Positions 1 through 5,058 of a stretch of DNA of 6,849 nucleotides are shown piece by piece. A program made the position numbers and the translations under genes. The stretch is taken from the NCBI GenBank assembly GCA_018830365.1, contig JAHJSK010000024.1, forward strand, positions 1 through 6,849, read 5' to 3'. The notes beneath the pieces were generated by a model. That model searched no databases, was not told the DNA's origin, and saw only the letters and a list, made by a program, of their open reading frames with translations. The number at the start of each line of letters is the position of its first letter. Positions within the stretch are counted from its first letter, which is position 1. This DNA comes from Patescibacteria group bacterium (GTDB taxonomy: Bacteria > Patescibacteriota > Minisyncoccia > Minisyncoccales > CG1-02-41-26).

Positions 1-1
1 A

Positions 2-22
2 AATTTTACTTTCAGTAAAATT
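2..22. repeat. Short perfect hairpin at window edge
   Basis: Positions 2-10 and 14-22 are perfect 9-bp reverse complements around a 3-nt loop (ttc). The arms are almost all A/T, so the hairpin is weak and no clear T-tract follows. It may be the tail of an upstream terminator or part of the repeat-rich region; the sequence does not decide. Confidence 0.4.
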
Positions 23-64
23 ATTTAACAGGGTAAAGGTCGAAATTTAACAAAAAAATTAACA

Positions 65-111
65 GGTAGGACATTTCTAAATTGCTGGGGGTAGGACATT
101 TCTAAATTGCT
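65..111. repeat. 22-nt direct repeat, two copies, 3-nt spacer
   Basis: An identical 22-nt unit (core aggacatttctaaattgct) occupies 65-86 and 90-111, separated by ggg. It is followed by tttgacac. Read on the minus strand it starts tgtcaaagc and runs into the repeat, a style like the ends of some DDE-transposase insertion sequences. That link is from general resemblance only. It lies inside the inverted-repeat unit 25-264. Confidence 0.55.
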
Positions 112-119
112 TTGACACC

Positions 120-190
120 GGAGACCCGCTCTCCTTTTGCCATTTACCAAGAGAGTGGAATGGGAGAGTGGAACAGGAGAGCGGGTCTCC
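120..190. repeat. Perfect 16-bp inverted repeat with 39-nt loop
   Basis: Positions 120-135 (ggagacccgctctcct) and 175-190 are perfect reverse complements. The loop contains the 10-mer gagagtggaa twice (151-160, 164-173). The arms are GC-rich in an AT-rich setting and would form a stable stem in RNA or cruciform DNA. It is nested inside the 25-264 unit. No T-tract follows, so it is not a plain terminator. Confidence 0.6.
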
Positions 191-323
191 TGAAAGCTTT
201 GTCTGCGCTCGCGGGTTTTTAGATGACAGGCGCATCGTAAAAAACAAAACCTTTACCCTGTTAATCAGAAAGTCACGATCTTTAGGTCAGTGAATGAAGG
301 GATTTAATGACAAGATAAAAATG

Positions 324-343
324 CCCCGCGCTTTAGCGCGGGG
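324..343. repeat. GC-rich palindrome, 8-bp stem, ttta loop
   Basis: Positions 324-331 (ccccgcgc) pair perfectly with 336-343 around ttta. Flanking aat/att can extend the stem past a bulged g323. There is no T-tract directly after it, so it looks like a dispersed palindromic (REP-like) repeat rather than a terminator. Similar GC-rich palindromes occur at 456-473, 1376-1390 and 1887-1910. Confidence 0.55.
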
Positions 344-406
344 ATTAACTGGGTTTGCTTGATTTTTGTTTTAAAATATTTATAATAAAGGGCATTAGCC
401 CTATAA

Positions 407-434
407 TTTTCAATTTACAATTTTCAATTTACAA
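407..434. repeat. Tandem duplication of a 14-nt AT-rich unit
   Basis: The unit ttttcaatttacaa occurs twice head to tail (407-420, 421-434). A second 14-nt tandem duplication of a different but related unit, tcaatgaatattaa, occupies 490-503 and 504-517. Both look like replication-slippage products in intergenic DNA upstream of grpE. Confidence 0.6.
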
Positions 435-443
435 TCAATTGCG

Positions 444-459
444 ACCCTACGGGGAGTCC
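444..459 (+). repeat. Dispersed repeat copy A (inverted partner at 4827-4842)
   Basis: The 16-mer accctacggggagtcc here is found as its exact reverse complement at 4827-4842. Resemblance extends outward: caatcaatt on the left here corresponds to ttgattggg beside the other copy, followed in both by AT-rich aattg/aaatt sequence. The two copies lie on either side of the grpE-dnaK region in opposite orientation. Confidence 0.55.
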
Positions 460-473
460 CGCCGTAGCGGGAC
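456..473. repeat. GC-rich palindrome, 7-bp stem
   Basis: gtcccgc (456-462) and gcgggac (467-473) form a 7-bp stem around cgta. It overlaps the end of dispersed repeat copy A. It resembles the palindrome at 1374-1391 (atcccg, ctaat loop, cgggac), suggesting one repeat family. Confidence 0.5.
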
Positions 474-562
474 AGCAATGAGTTAATTTTCAATGAATAT
501 TAATCAATGAATATTAAATGCAAAATCATTCCCAATTTTTAATTTATTTCACTCACTCGTTT

Positions 563-568
563 GATAAT
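563..568 (+). promoter_or_regulatory. Possible -10 element for grpE
   Basis: gataat matches the -10 consensus at 5 of 6 positions and lies 20 nt before the grpE start codon. No good -35 is found 16-18 nt upstream. A start near 575 would leave a leader of about 14 nt without a Shine-Dalgarno sequence. In DNA this AT-rich such a match is common, so the call is weak. Confidence 0.25.
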
Positions 569-588
569 TAAAATTAAATTGAAAAAAA

Positions 589-1128
589 ATGGAAGAAGAA
601 AAAACAGAAGAAAATAAAAATTTAAAAACAGAGGAAATTAAACTAGAGGAAGTTGACATGGAAGGGGCTGAAAAAAAACTTCAGGAATGTCAAGTTCAAA
701 AACAAGAATACTTGGCTGGTTGGCAAAGAGCCAGGGCTGATTTTTTGAATTACAAAAAAGAGGAAATAGAAAGAATTTCAGAAATTTTAAAATATGGAGC
801 CGAAGAATTAATTTTGAAAATTTTGCCGATTTTGGATAATTTTAATTTGGTTGAAAAAAATTTACCAGAAAATTTAAAAGACAATGAATATCTAAAAGGA
901 GTTTTTCAAATTAAAAAACAATTAGAAGATTTTTTAAAAAATCAAGGAATTGAAGAAATAGAAATTAAAGCAGGGGATAGTTTTGACCCTAATTTTCAGG
1001 AAATAGTTGAGGAGGTTGATATGGTTGATATAAAAGAAAAAAAAGGTAAAATAGTGGAGGTGGTAGAGAAAGGATATAAACTGCAGGGTAAGATTATAAA
1101 GCCGGCAAAAGTGAAAATTGGAAAATAA
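589..1128 (+). CDS. grpE: GrpE, nucleotide exchange factor for DnaK
   Basis: This cytoplasmic co-chaperone releases ADP from DnaK so that ATP can rebind and substrate be discharged. The 179-residue product has the GrpE plan: a charged, Glu/Lys-rich N-terminal tail (1-30), a long helical coiled-coil region (about 30-120), and the C-terminal beta domain that touches the Hsp70 ATPase lobe. The family signature is clear from about 129 on: GDSFDPNFQEIVEEV, then GKIVEVVEKGYKLQGK and a final KPAKVKIGK. Length is near normal for bacterial GrpE. The ATG at 589 is chosen because it opens the acidic tail; the upstream sequence is A-rich with no Shine-Dalgarno. The DnaK gene is on the same strand but about 1.7 kb downstream, with accessory genes between. 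No CIRCE element (TTAGCACTC-type inverted repeat) is seen upstream. Confidence 0.95.
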   Translation: MEEEKTEENKNLKTEEIKLEEVDMEGAEKKLQECQVQKQEYLAGWQRARADFLNYKKEEIERISEILKYGAEELILKILPILDNFNLVEKNLPENLKDNEYLKGVFQIKKQLEDFLKNQGIEEIEIKAGDSFDPNFQEIVEEVDMVDIKEKKGKIVEVVEKGYKLQGKIIKPAKVKIGK

Positions 1129-1152
1129 TTTAAATTGGATCTAAATTAAAAA

Positions 1153-1407
1153 ATGAAATTAAAGGACATGATTACAAATAAAAAGAGGACAAAATTAGAC
1201 CATTATGCTGGCGAATGGGTGGCTTTTGTTGATGAAAAAGTTGTTGTTTCAGCAGAATCTTTAAAAAAATTAGAAGAAAGCGTAAAAAAAATGGCTTTAA
1301 AAAAAGAACCAACATATTTTTTAGTGCCTCGAAAAGATGAGGGCCCTTATGTTCTTATTATCAAGCGAAGCGAGATCCCGCTAATCGGGACGAGCAAGCG
1401 CAGATAA
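1153..1407 (+). CDS. DUF5678-like small protein of unknown function
   Basis: An 84-residue protein whose central part, YAGEWVAFVDEKVVVSAESL (18-37), followed by an amphipathic helix and FLVPRKDEGPY, resembles the DUF5678 family: small proteins of two or three strands and a helix with no known biochemical role. It has no signal peptide or membrane segment and is probably cytoplasmic. It follows grpE by 24 bases and may be cotranscribed. The last 14 residues (71-84, basic, starting KRSEIP) are encoded by a palindromic repeat (stem 1376-1380 with 1386-1390) rather than by sequence typical of the gene, so the native C-terminus was probably shorter or different. The family name is from recognition of the motif pattern only. 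Confidence 0.65.
   Translation: MKLKDMITNKKRTKLDHYAGEWVAFVDEKVVVSAESLKKLEESVKKMALKKEPTYFLVPRKDEGPYVLIIKRSEIPLIGTSKRR
1363..1404. repeat. Palindromic repeat forming the 3' end of the DUF5678-like gene
   Basis: tcccg (1376-1380) and cggga (1386-1390) form a stem around ctaat, flanked by agcgaagcgag on the left and gacgagcaagcg on the right. The stretch is far more GC-rich than the gene body and resembles the palindrome at 456-473. It appears to have inserted in frame near the stop codon, replacing the original end. Confidence 0.45.
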
Positions 1408-1414
1408 TATAGGG

Positions 1415-1455
1415 TTAATGCTCTCTATTTTTAAATAAAGAATAAAGGGCGTTAA
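1415..1455. repeat. Imperfect intergenic hairpin related to a motif at 386-405
   Basis: ttaatgctct (1415-1424) pairs with agggcgttaa (1446-1455) over 10 positions if G-U pairs are allowed. The left arm with its upstream tataggg matches the reverse complement of 386-405 (tataataaagggcattagccct region), and the right arm ataaagggcgttaa matches its forward strand. This is a dispersed intergenic motif between two genes; no T-tract follows. Confidence 0.4.
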
Positions 1456-1478
1456 TTTATCAAAATCAAAATTATAAA

Positions 1479-1868
1479 ATGGAAAAGAAATTCAGTTATC
1501 TTAATAAAAATAATCAATGGTTTCCGGCAATAGATATCACCCTTCAGGGACCAAAGCGAGCGAGAAAATTTAAAGCTTTAATTGATTCTGGAGCATCTTT
1601 TTCAGTATTTAGAGCCGAGATAGCTGAACTTTTAGAATTAAAATTAGAAAAAGGGGAAATAGTATATTTGGAAGGAATTGGTGGTAGAATTTTAGGATAC
1701 ATGCATAAAATTAAAGTAAGCATTGATGAGCAAAATTTTTTTAAATGTAAAATTGTTTTTTCGCGAGAATTTAATGTGTCTTTTAATCTCTTGGGAAGAA
1801 ATGATTTCTTTTTACCATTTACAATTAGTTTTTTAGAAAAAAACAAAGAAATTTTAATCAAAAAGTAA
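1479..1868 (+). CDS. Retropepsin-like aspartic protease (single-domain)
   Basis: A 129-residue protein with the features of a one-lobe aspartic protease of the retropepsin fold, which works as a homodimer. Visible are the catalytic loop ALIDSGASFSVF (33-44) with D36-S37-G38 in place of DTG, a glycine-rich flap-like stretch EGIGGRILGY (65-74), and the hydrophobic-hydrophobic-Gly triad in NLLGRNDFF (103-111) that supports the active site. There is no signal peptide or membrane helix, so it is probably cytoplasmic; substrates are unknown. The ATG at 1479 gives a normal N-terminal strand before the DSG loop and has no Shine-Dalgarno. It sits between grpE and dnaK beside stress-type genes, but a role with chaperones would be guesswork. 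Fold assignment is fairly secure; activity is inferred. Confidence 0.8.
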   Translation: MEKKFSYLNKNNQWFPAIDITLQGPKRARKFKALIDSGASFSVFRAEIAELLELKLEKGEIVYLEGIGGRILGYMHKIKVSIDEQNFFKCKIVFSREFNVSFNLLGRNDFFLPFTISFLEKNKEILIKK

Positions 1869-1886
1869 TTTTTAATCTGGCGGGAA

Positions 1887-1910
1887 GCCCTCGCCCGTAA
1901 GGGCGGGGGC
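1887..1910. repeat. GC-rich palindrome, 10-bp stem
   Basis: 1887-1896 (gccctcgccc) pairs with 1901-1910 around gtaa, with one G-U pair. It starts 18 bases after the protease stop codon. It is followed by atctac rather than a T-tract, so it is more likely a member of the dispersed palindrome group than an intrinsic terminator, though it could stabilise the 3' end of the transcript. Confidence 0.5.
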
Positions 1911-1959
1911 ATCTACAGGGTCGAGAAATAATTTAAAATTTATCAGAAAAATTCATCGG

Positions 1960-2018
1960 AATAAACCCCAGACATTTGGGTGGAGTTTAATACCTCACCC
2001 AAATGTCTGGGGTTTATT
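1960..2018. repeat. Perfect 23-bp inverted repeat upstream of the MNT gene
   Basis: Positions 1960-1982 and 1996-2018 are perfect reverse complements over 23 bp with a 13-nt loop; the core is ccccagacatttggg. The right arm ends 9 bases before the MNT start codon at 2028. It would form a very stable hairpin in the mRNA leader or a cruciform in DNA. No T-tract follows. It could be an operator, a leader hairpin controlling the toxin-antitoxin-like pair, or an inserted palindromic repeat; the sequence does not decide. Confidence 0.7.
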
Positions 2019-2027
2019 AAAAAAGAT

Positions 2028-2372
2028 ATGCGGGAAATAAAAATTAAAGAAAAATTAAAAAGAATTATTGATGATTTGAAATCTTATGACCCGGAAAAGA
2101 TAATTCTTTTTGGTTCTTATGCCCGAGGGAATGCTAAAAAAGATAGTGATATTGATTTGTTAATTATAAAGAAAACCAAAAAATCAAAATCTCAAAGAAC
2201 AGATGAGGTTTTTGATTTAATTTATAATAAAAAAGATTTCGGCAAGGAAATTTTTGACACTCCAATAGAGCCCCATATTTATAACCCAAAAGAGATGAAG
2301 GAAAGACTTTCTCTCGGTGATTTTTATTTAAAAGAAATTTTGGCTCAAGGGAAAATTATTTATGAAAAATAG
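2028..2372 (+). CDS. MntA-like minimal nucleotidyltransferase (MNT antitoxin type)
   Basis: A 114-residue member of the DNA polymerase beta-like minimal nucleotidyltransferases. The motif GSX10DXD is exact: G29-S30, then D41 and D43 (FGSYARG then SDIDLLII). A further acidic residue, E81 in IEPHIYNP, is placed where the third metal ligand is expected. In characterised MNT-HEPN modules this enzyme AMPylates the HEPN partner and neutralises it; here that role is inferred from the family and from the overlapping HEPN gene downstream (11-base overlap). The ATG at 2028 is preferred over an in-frame GTG at 1980, because the GTG lies inside the 23-bp inverted repeat and would add 16 residues unlike the family. 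No Shine-Dalgarno precedes either start. Its partner appears broken, so the gene may be a relic or may act in trans. Confidence 0.85.
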   Translation: MREIKIKEKLKRIIDDLKSYDPEKIILFGSYARGNAKKDSDIDLLIIKKTKKSKSQRTDEVFDLIYNKKDFGKEIFDTPIEPHIYNPKEMKERLSLGDFYLKEILAQGKIIYEK

Positions 2373-2734
2373 AAATTTTAAAAAACTTGTATGGCAATGG
2401 TTTGAAAAAGGGAATCACGATATTGAAGATGCTGGTAAGTTGTGTAAAAATGGAGGCCATTCTGACACTATTTGTTTTCATTGTCATCAAGCGGTAGAGA
2501 AATATTTAAAAGGATATCTTATTTTTAATAATGTGGGACCAAGGAAAATTCATGATTTAGTAATTCTCTTGGAAGAATGCCACCAGATAAGCAATTTTTC
2601 TCGGAAAGAAAAATTGCTTATCTCGTTACCCCGCTGAAATTCCAATTTTGTACACAAAAGAACAAACAAAAGAAACCGTGGAAAAAGCAGAAAAAATTAT
2701 TACTTTTATCAGCGAAAGAATGCAGAGGAAGTGA
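2362..2734 (+). pseudogene. HEPN domain protein (MNT partner), frameshifted
   Basis: The first 78 residues or so are typical HEPN: WFEKGNHDIEDAGKL, then DTICFHCHQAVEKYLKGYL (35-53) and IHDLVILLEECHQI. The reading frame then stops at 2635-2637 after unrelated residues. The family's normal C-terminal helix, RYPAEIPILYTKEQ followed by TVEKAEKIITFI, is intact in the +1-shifted frame from about 2624 to the TGA at 2732-2734. Roughly ten residues that usually lie before RYPAE also seem missing. The break coincides with a perfect hairpin at 2586-2622. The usual HEPN nuclease motif RX4-6H is not obvious (R61-K-I-H64 has shorter spacing). The start overlaps the MNT gene by 11 bases, with a weak aaggg 10 bases upstream, suggesting translational coupling. 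A truncated 91-residue product could still be made. Confidence 0.8.
2586..2622. repeat. Perfect 15-bp inverted repeat at the HEPN frameshift
   Basis: gataagcaatttttc (2586-2600) is exactly reverse-complemented at 2608-2622, with loop tcggaaa. It lies inside the HEPN gene exactly where the family's sequence is lost and the frame changes. Confidence 0.75.
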
Positions 2735-2767
2735 GGGGAGACAAGAAGATAGAATATAAATTAATTT

Positions 2768-2776
2768 TGATATAAT
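2768..2776 (+). promoter_or_regulatory. Extended -10 promoter for dnaK
   Basis: TGATATAAT matches the extended -10 form TGnTATAAT perfectly. The -35 position (2748-2753) is poor, which is usual for extended -10 promoters. A start near 2783 would give a leader of about 75 nt containing three copies of attaggtga. This would let dnaK be transcribed apart from grpE and the accessory genes. Confidence 0.5.
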
Positions 2777-2805
2777 TATTTTGAATTTGTGATTTGGTTT
2801 TTTTT

Positions 2806-2839
2806 ATTAGGTGAATTAGAAATTAGGTGAATTAGGTGA
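2806..2839 (+). repeat. Three copies of attaggtga in the dnaK leader
   Basis: The 9-mer attaggtga occurs at 2806-2814, 2822-2830 and 2831-2839, the last two directly in tandem. The embedded aggtga resembles a Shine-Dalgarno, but the nearest copy ends 19 bases before the dnaK ATG, too far for normal use. It may be slippage-derived. Confidence 0.55.
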
Positions 2840-2858
2840 ATTAAAAATTTTAAAAAAT

Positions 2859-4778
2859 ATGTCTAAAATACTTGGTATTGATTTAGGTACAACTTTTTCC
2901 GCCATGGCTATTGTAAAAGGCGGAAGTCCTGAAATTATTGAGAACAAAGAGGGTGGAAGAACCACTCCTTCTGTTGCCGCGATTACAAAAAATGGAGAAA
3001 GATTGATTGGAATAATAGCAAGAAGGCAGAACATCACTAATCCTGAAAACACGGTTTTTTCCATAAAGCGGCTAATGGGAAGGAAATTTTCCGACCCAGA
3101 AGTGCAAAAAGAGAAAAAACTTGTTCCTTATGAAATCCGGGAAAAATCCGATGGGGGAGTTGAGGTGAAAATGGGAGATAAATGGTATTCGCCTCCTGAA
3201 ATTTCCGCTATGATTTTGCAGAAATTAAAACAAGACGCGGAAGACAGATTAGGAGAAAAAATTGAAGAAGCAATTATCACTTGTCCAGCTTATTTTGACG
3301 ATTCTCAAAGAAAAGCGACGAAAATTGCCGGGGAAATCGCCGGCCTCAAAGTAAAAAGAGTGATTAACGAGCCAACTGCTGCTGCTTTGGCTTATGGCTT
3401 AACCAAGAAAAAAGAAAATCAGCAAACCGTTGTTTATGATTTTGGCGGCGGGACTTTTGATATTTCCATTTTAGACATTTCCTCAGATACGGTTGAAGTT
3501 AAAGCAACAGGAGGGGACACGCATTTAGGCGGAGATGATTTTGACCAAAAAATAATTAATTGGGTGATAGAAAATTATAAAAAAGATAGCGGTATTGATT
3601 TGTCAAAAGATAGCTTGGCATTACAGCGGATAAAAGAAGCCGCGGAAAAAGCAAAAATTGAATTGTCAACAACTCAAGAAACAGAAATCAATCTTCCGTT
3701 TATTACTTCTGACAGCGCGGGGCCTAAACATCTTCTTTATAAATTAAGCCGCGCTCAATTGGAAAATATGGTGGCAGAGTACATAGAGCGTTCTTTGGAT
3801 TTAATCAAGCAAACTTTAAAAGAGGCGAAACTAAAATCAGAAGACATTAAAACCGTGCTTTTGGTTGGCGGGCAGACAAGAATGCCGAAAATTCAAGAAG
3901 AGCTGAAAAAACTTTTTAACAAAGAGCCGAGCAAAGATATTAATCCAGACGAGGTAGTTGCTTTGGGTGCGGCGGCGCAAGCAGGAATTTTAGAAGGAGA
4001 AATTAGAGATGTTTTGCTTTTAGATGTTACTCCTTTGAGTTTGGGAATTGAGACATTGGGAGGCGTGAACACGATTTTAATTTCTAAAAATACCACTGTC
4101 CCCACCACTAATACGCAAGTTTTTTCCACTGCGGCAGACAATCAGACATCAGTTGAAATTCATGTGCTTCAAGGAGAGAGGGGTGTTGTTCAGGGCAATA
4201 AGTCATTGGGAAGATTTGTTTTAGACGGCATTCCTCCATCCACGCGCGGAATTCCTCAAATTGAGGTTAGCTTTGACATAGATGTTAATGGCATTTTGAA
4301 TGTGTCAGCTAAGGATAAAGCCACAAACAAAACACAGTCAATTAAAATTGAAGGTTCAGCTGGCTTGACAAAAGAAGAAATTGAAAAAATGAAAAAAGAG
4401 GCGGAAATCCACGCTGACGAGGACCAAAAGAAAAAAGAAATGATTGAAGTCAAAAATTTAGCTGAAAATTTAATTTACACTGCGGAAAAGACCTTGCGAG
4501 AAGCTGGGGAAAAAATTGGCGCGGACATTAAAAAGGAAGTTGAAGAAAAAATAGAAAAACTGAAAAAGACAAAAGAGAGTGAAAATATTGAAGAAATAAA
4601 ATCGCAAACTCAAGACCTATCGCAGGCAATTCAAAAAATAGGAGCAGAGATGTATAAGACAAGTGGAGAAAAAAAGGAAGGAGAGGCAGAAAAGAAAGAA
4701 GGAGAAACCGAGAAAAAAGACGATGATGAAAAAGGAAAAGCCGCGGAAGAAGGAGAATATCGGGAGCAGGAAAAGTGA
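2859..4778 (+). CDS. dnaK: DnaK, Hsp70 molecular chaperone
   Basis: The ATP-driven cytoplasmic chaperone that binds exposed hydrophobic segments of unfolded proteins, working with DnaJ and GrpE. The 639-residue product is full length. The ATPase domain (about 1-383) shows the phosphate-1 loop GIDLGTT (6-12), the connect motif NEPTAAALAYG (170-180), phosphate-2 loop DFGGGTF with T199, and the adenosine motif VGGQTRMP (336-343). The interdomain linker and start of the substrate domain read VLLLDVTPLSLGIE (385-398), followed by VFSTAADNQTSVEIHVLQGE (421-440). The helical lid covers about 504-600. The tail (601-639) is a Lys/Glu-rich low-complexity stretch with a repeated EKKEGE unit, ending EEGEYREQEK in place of the common acidic EEV-type end. 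The ATG at 2859 gives the standard N-terminus; no Shine-Dalgarno is present. No dnaJ follows within the window. Confidence 0.98.
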   Translation: MSKILGIDLGTTFSAMAIVKGGSPEIIENKEGGRTTPSVAAITKNGERLIGIIARRQNITNPENTVFSIKRLMGRKFSDPEVQKEKKLVPYEIREKSDGGVEVKMGDKWYSPPEISAMILQKLKQDAEDRLGEKIEEAIITCPAYFDDSQRKATKIAGEIAGLKVKRVINEPTAAALAYGLTKKKENQQTVVYDFGGGTFDISILDISSDTVEVKATGGDTHLGGDDFDQKIINWVIENYKKDSGIDLSKDSLALQRIKEAAEKAKIELSTTQETEINLPFITSDSAGPKHLLYKLSRAQLENMVAEYIERSLDLIKQTLKEAKLKSEDIKTVLLVGGQTRMPKIQEELKKLFNKEPSKDINPDEVVALGAAAQAGILEGEIRDVLLLDVTPLSLGIETLGGVNTILISKNTTVPTTNTQVFSTAADNQTSVEIHVLQGERGVVQGNKSLGRFVLDGIPPSTRGIPQIEVSFDIDVNGILNVSAKDKATNKTQSIKIEGSAGLTKEEIEKMKKEAEIHADEDQKKKEMIEVKNLAENLIYTAEKTLREAGEKIGADIKKEVEEKIEKLKKTKESENIEEIKSQTQDLSQAIQKIGAEMYKTSGEKKEGEAEKKEGETEKKDDDEKGKAAEEGEYREQEK

Positions 4779-4826
4779 AACATAAATGGGAAAGTGAAGC
4801 GCGAATTATGCTGGACGCTTTTCAGC

Positions 4827-4842
4827 GGACTCCCCGTAGGGT
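4827..4842 (-). repeat. Dispersed repeat copy B (inverted partner of 444-459)
   Basis: Exact reverse complement of 444-459, continuing into ttgattgggaattgg, which resembles the sequence beside the first copy on the opposite strand. It lies about 50 bases after the dnaK stop. The spacer from 4779 to 4990 holds this repeat, a GC-rich patch (4866-4883) and the palindrome at 4911-4938, and no gene that can be supported. Confidence 0.55.
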
Positions 4843-4910
4843 TGATTGGGAATTGGAAAATTAAACACCGCACCGCTTCGCAACAAGTACTCAATTAATT
4901 TGCAGAATAT

Positions 4911-4938
4911 CAAAATGTTATTTGAAATAACCATTTTG
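4911..4938. promoter_or_regulatory. 28-nt near-perfect palindrome, possible operator
   Basis: caaaatgttattt (4911-4923) and aaataac plus cattttg (4925-4938) form 13-bp arms around a single g, with one extra c at 4931. A palindrome with almost no loop cannot fold well as RNA and fits better as a protein-binding site or chance. It ends 24 bases before the -35 box of the candidate RNA gene. Confidence 0.35.
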
Positions 4939-4962
4939 TAAATCTTAGTAGGCAAATTTAAT

Positions 4963-4990
4963 TTGACTTTATTTTTTCATGAGCTAAAAT
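4963..4990 (+). promoter_or_regulatory. Promoter of candidate small RNA gene
   Basis: TTGACT (4963-4968) and TAAAAT (4985-4990) each match the sigma70-type consensus at 5 of 6 positions, with a 16-bp spacer. The predicted start, 7 bases after the -10, is 4997, the first G of the GGG that opens the stem-loop at 4997-5050. Confidence 0.55.
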
Positions 4991-5058
4991 GAAACTGGGT
5001 CGGGAGCTGGCCCTCACAGAAGACCTGTTGGAGGAAAACCCTCTCGACCCATTAAGGT

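Larger units (their letters stand above)
25..264. mobile_element. Candidate MITE-like element with 16-bp terminal inverted repeats
   Basis: Positions 25-40 (ttaacagggtaaaggt) are the exact reverse complement of 249-264. The 240-bp unit they bound contains no ORF but has a second, nested inverted repeat (120-135 with 175-190) and a 22-nt direct repeat (65-86, 90-111). Bounded inverted ends, no coding capacity and a structured interior fit a non-autonomous mobile element or the remnant of an insertion sequence. No clear target-site duplication is seen (ttat on the left, tcag on the right), so the call is an inference. Alternatives are a structured regulatory RNA or chance folding of a repeat-rich spacer. 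Confidence 0.4.

Noticed and set aside
1..588. CRISPR array suggested by the repeated 22-mer
   Set aside because: There are only two copies with a 3-nt spacer, and no cas genes are nearby.
1544..1912. Minus-strand ORF of 122 codons opposite the protease gene
   Set aside because: It is antisense to a gene with clear catalytic motifs, and its product has low-complexity Lys/Phe/Ser-rich sequence with no recognisable domain.
1980..2027. GTG start extending the MNT protein by 16 residues
   Set aside because: The extension lies in the inverted repeat and does not look like MNT N-termini; the ATG at 2028 gives the normal beginning.
2577..2759. Plus-strand ORF of 60 codons over the end of HEPN
   Set aside because: It is in a third frame, neither that of HEPN nor that of its displaced C-terminus. 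Its Lys-rich product is what A-rich DNA gives by chance.
3893..4141. Minus-strand ORFs inside dnaK (also 2816-3064, 4256-4453, 4631-4894)
   Set aside because: All are antisense shadows of a highly conserved gene and show Ser/Phe-rich composition typical of such shadows.
4997..5050. SRP (4.5S) RNA, tmRNA or RNase P fragment
   Set aside because: The SRP GGAA tetraloop with its AGCAG side, the tmRNA ends and the RNase P GAGGAAAGUCC core were looked for and are not present.
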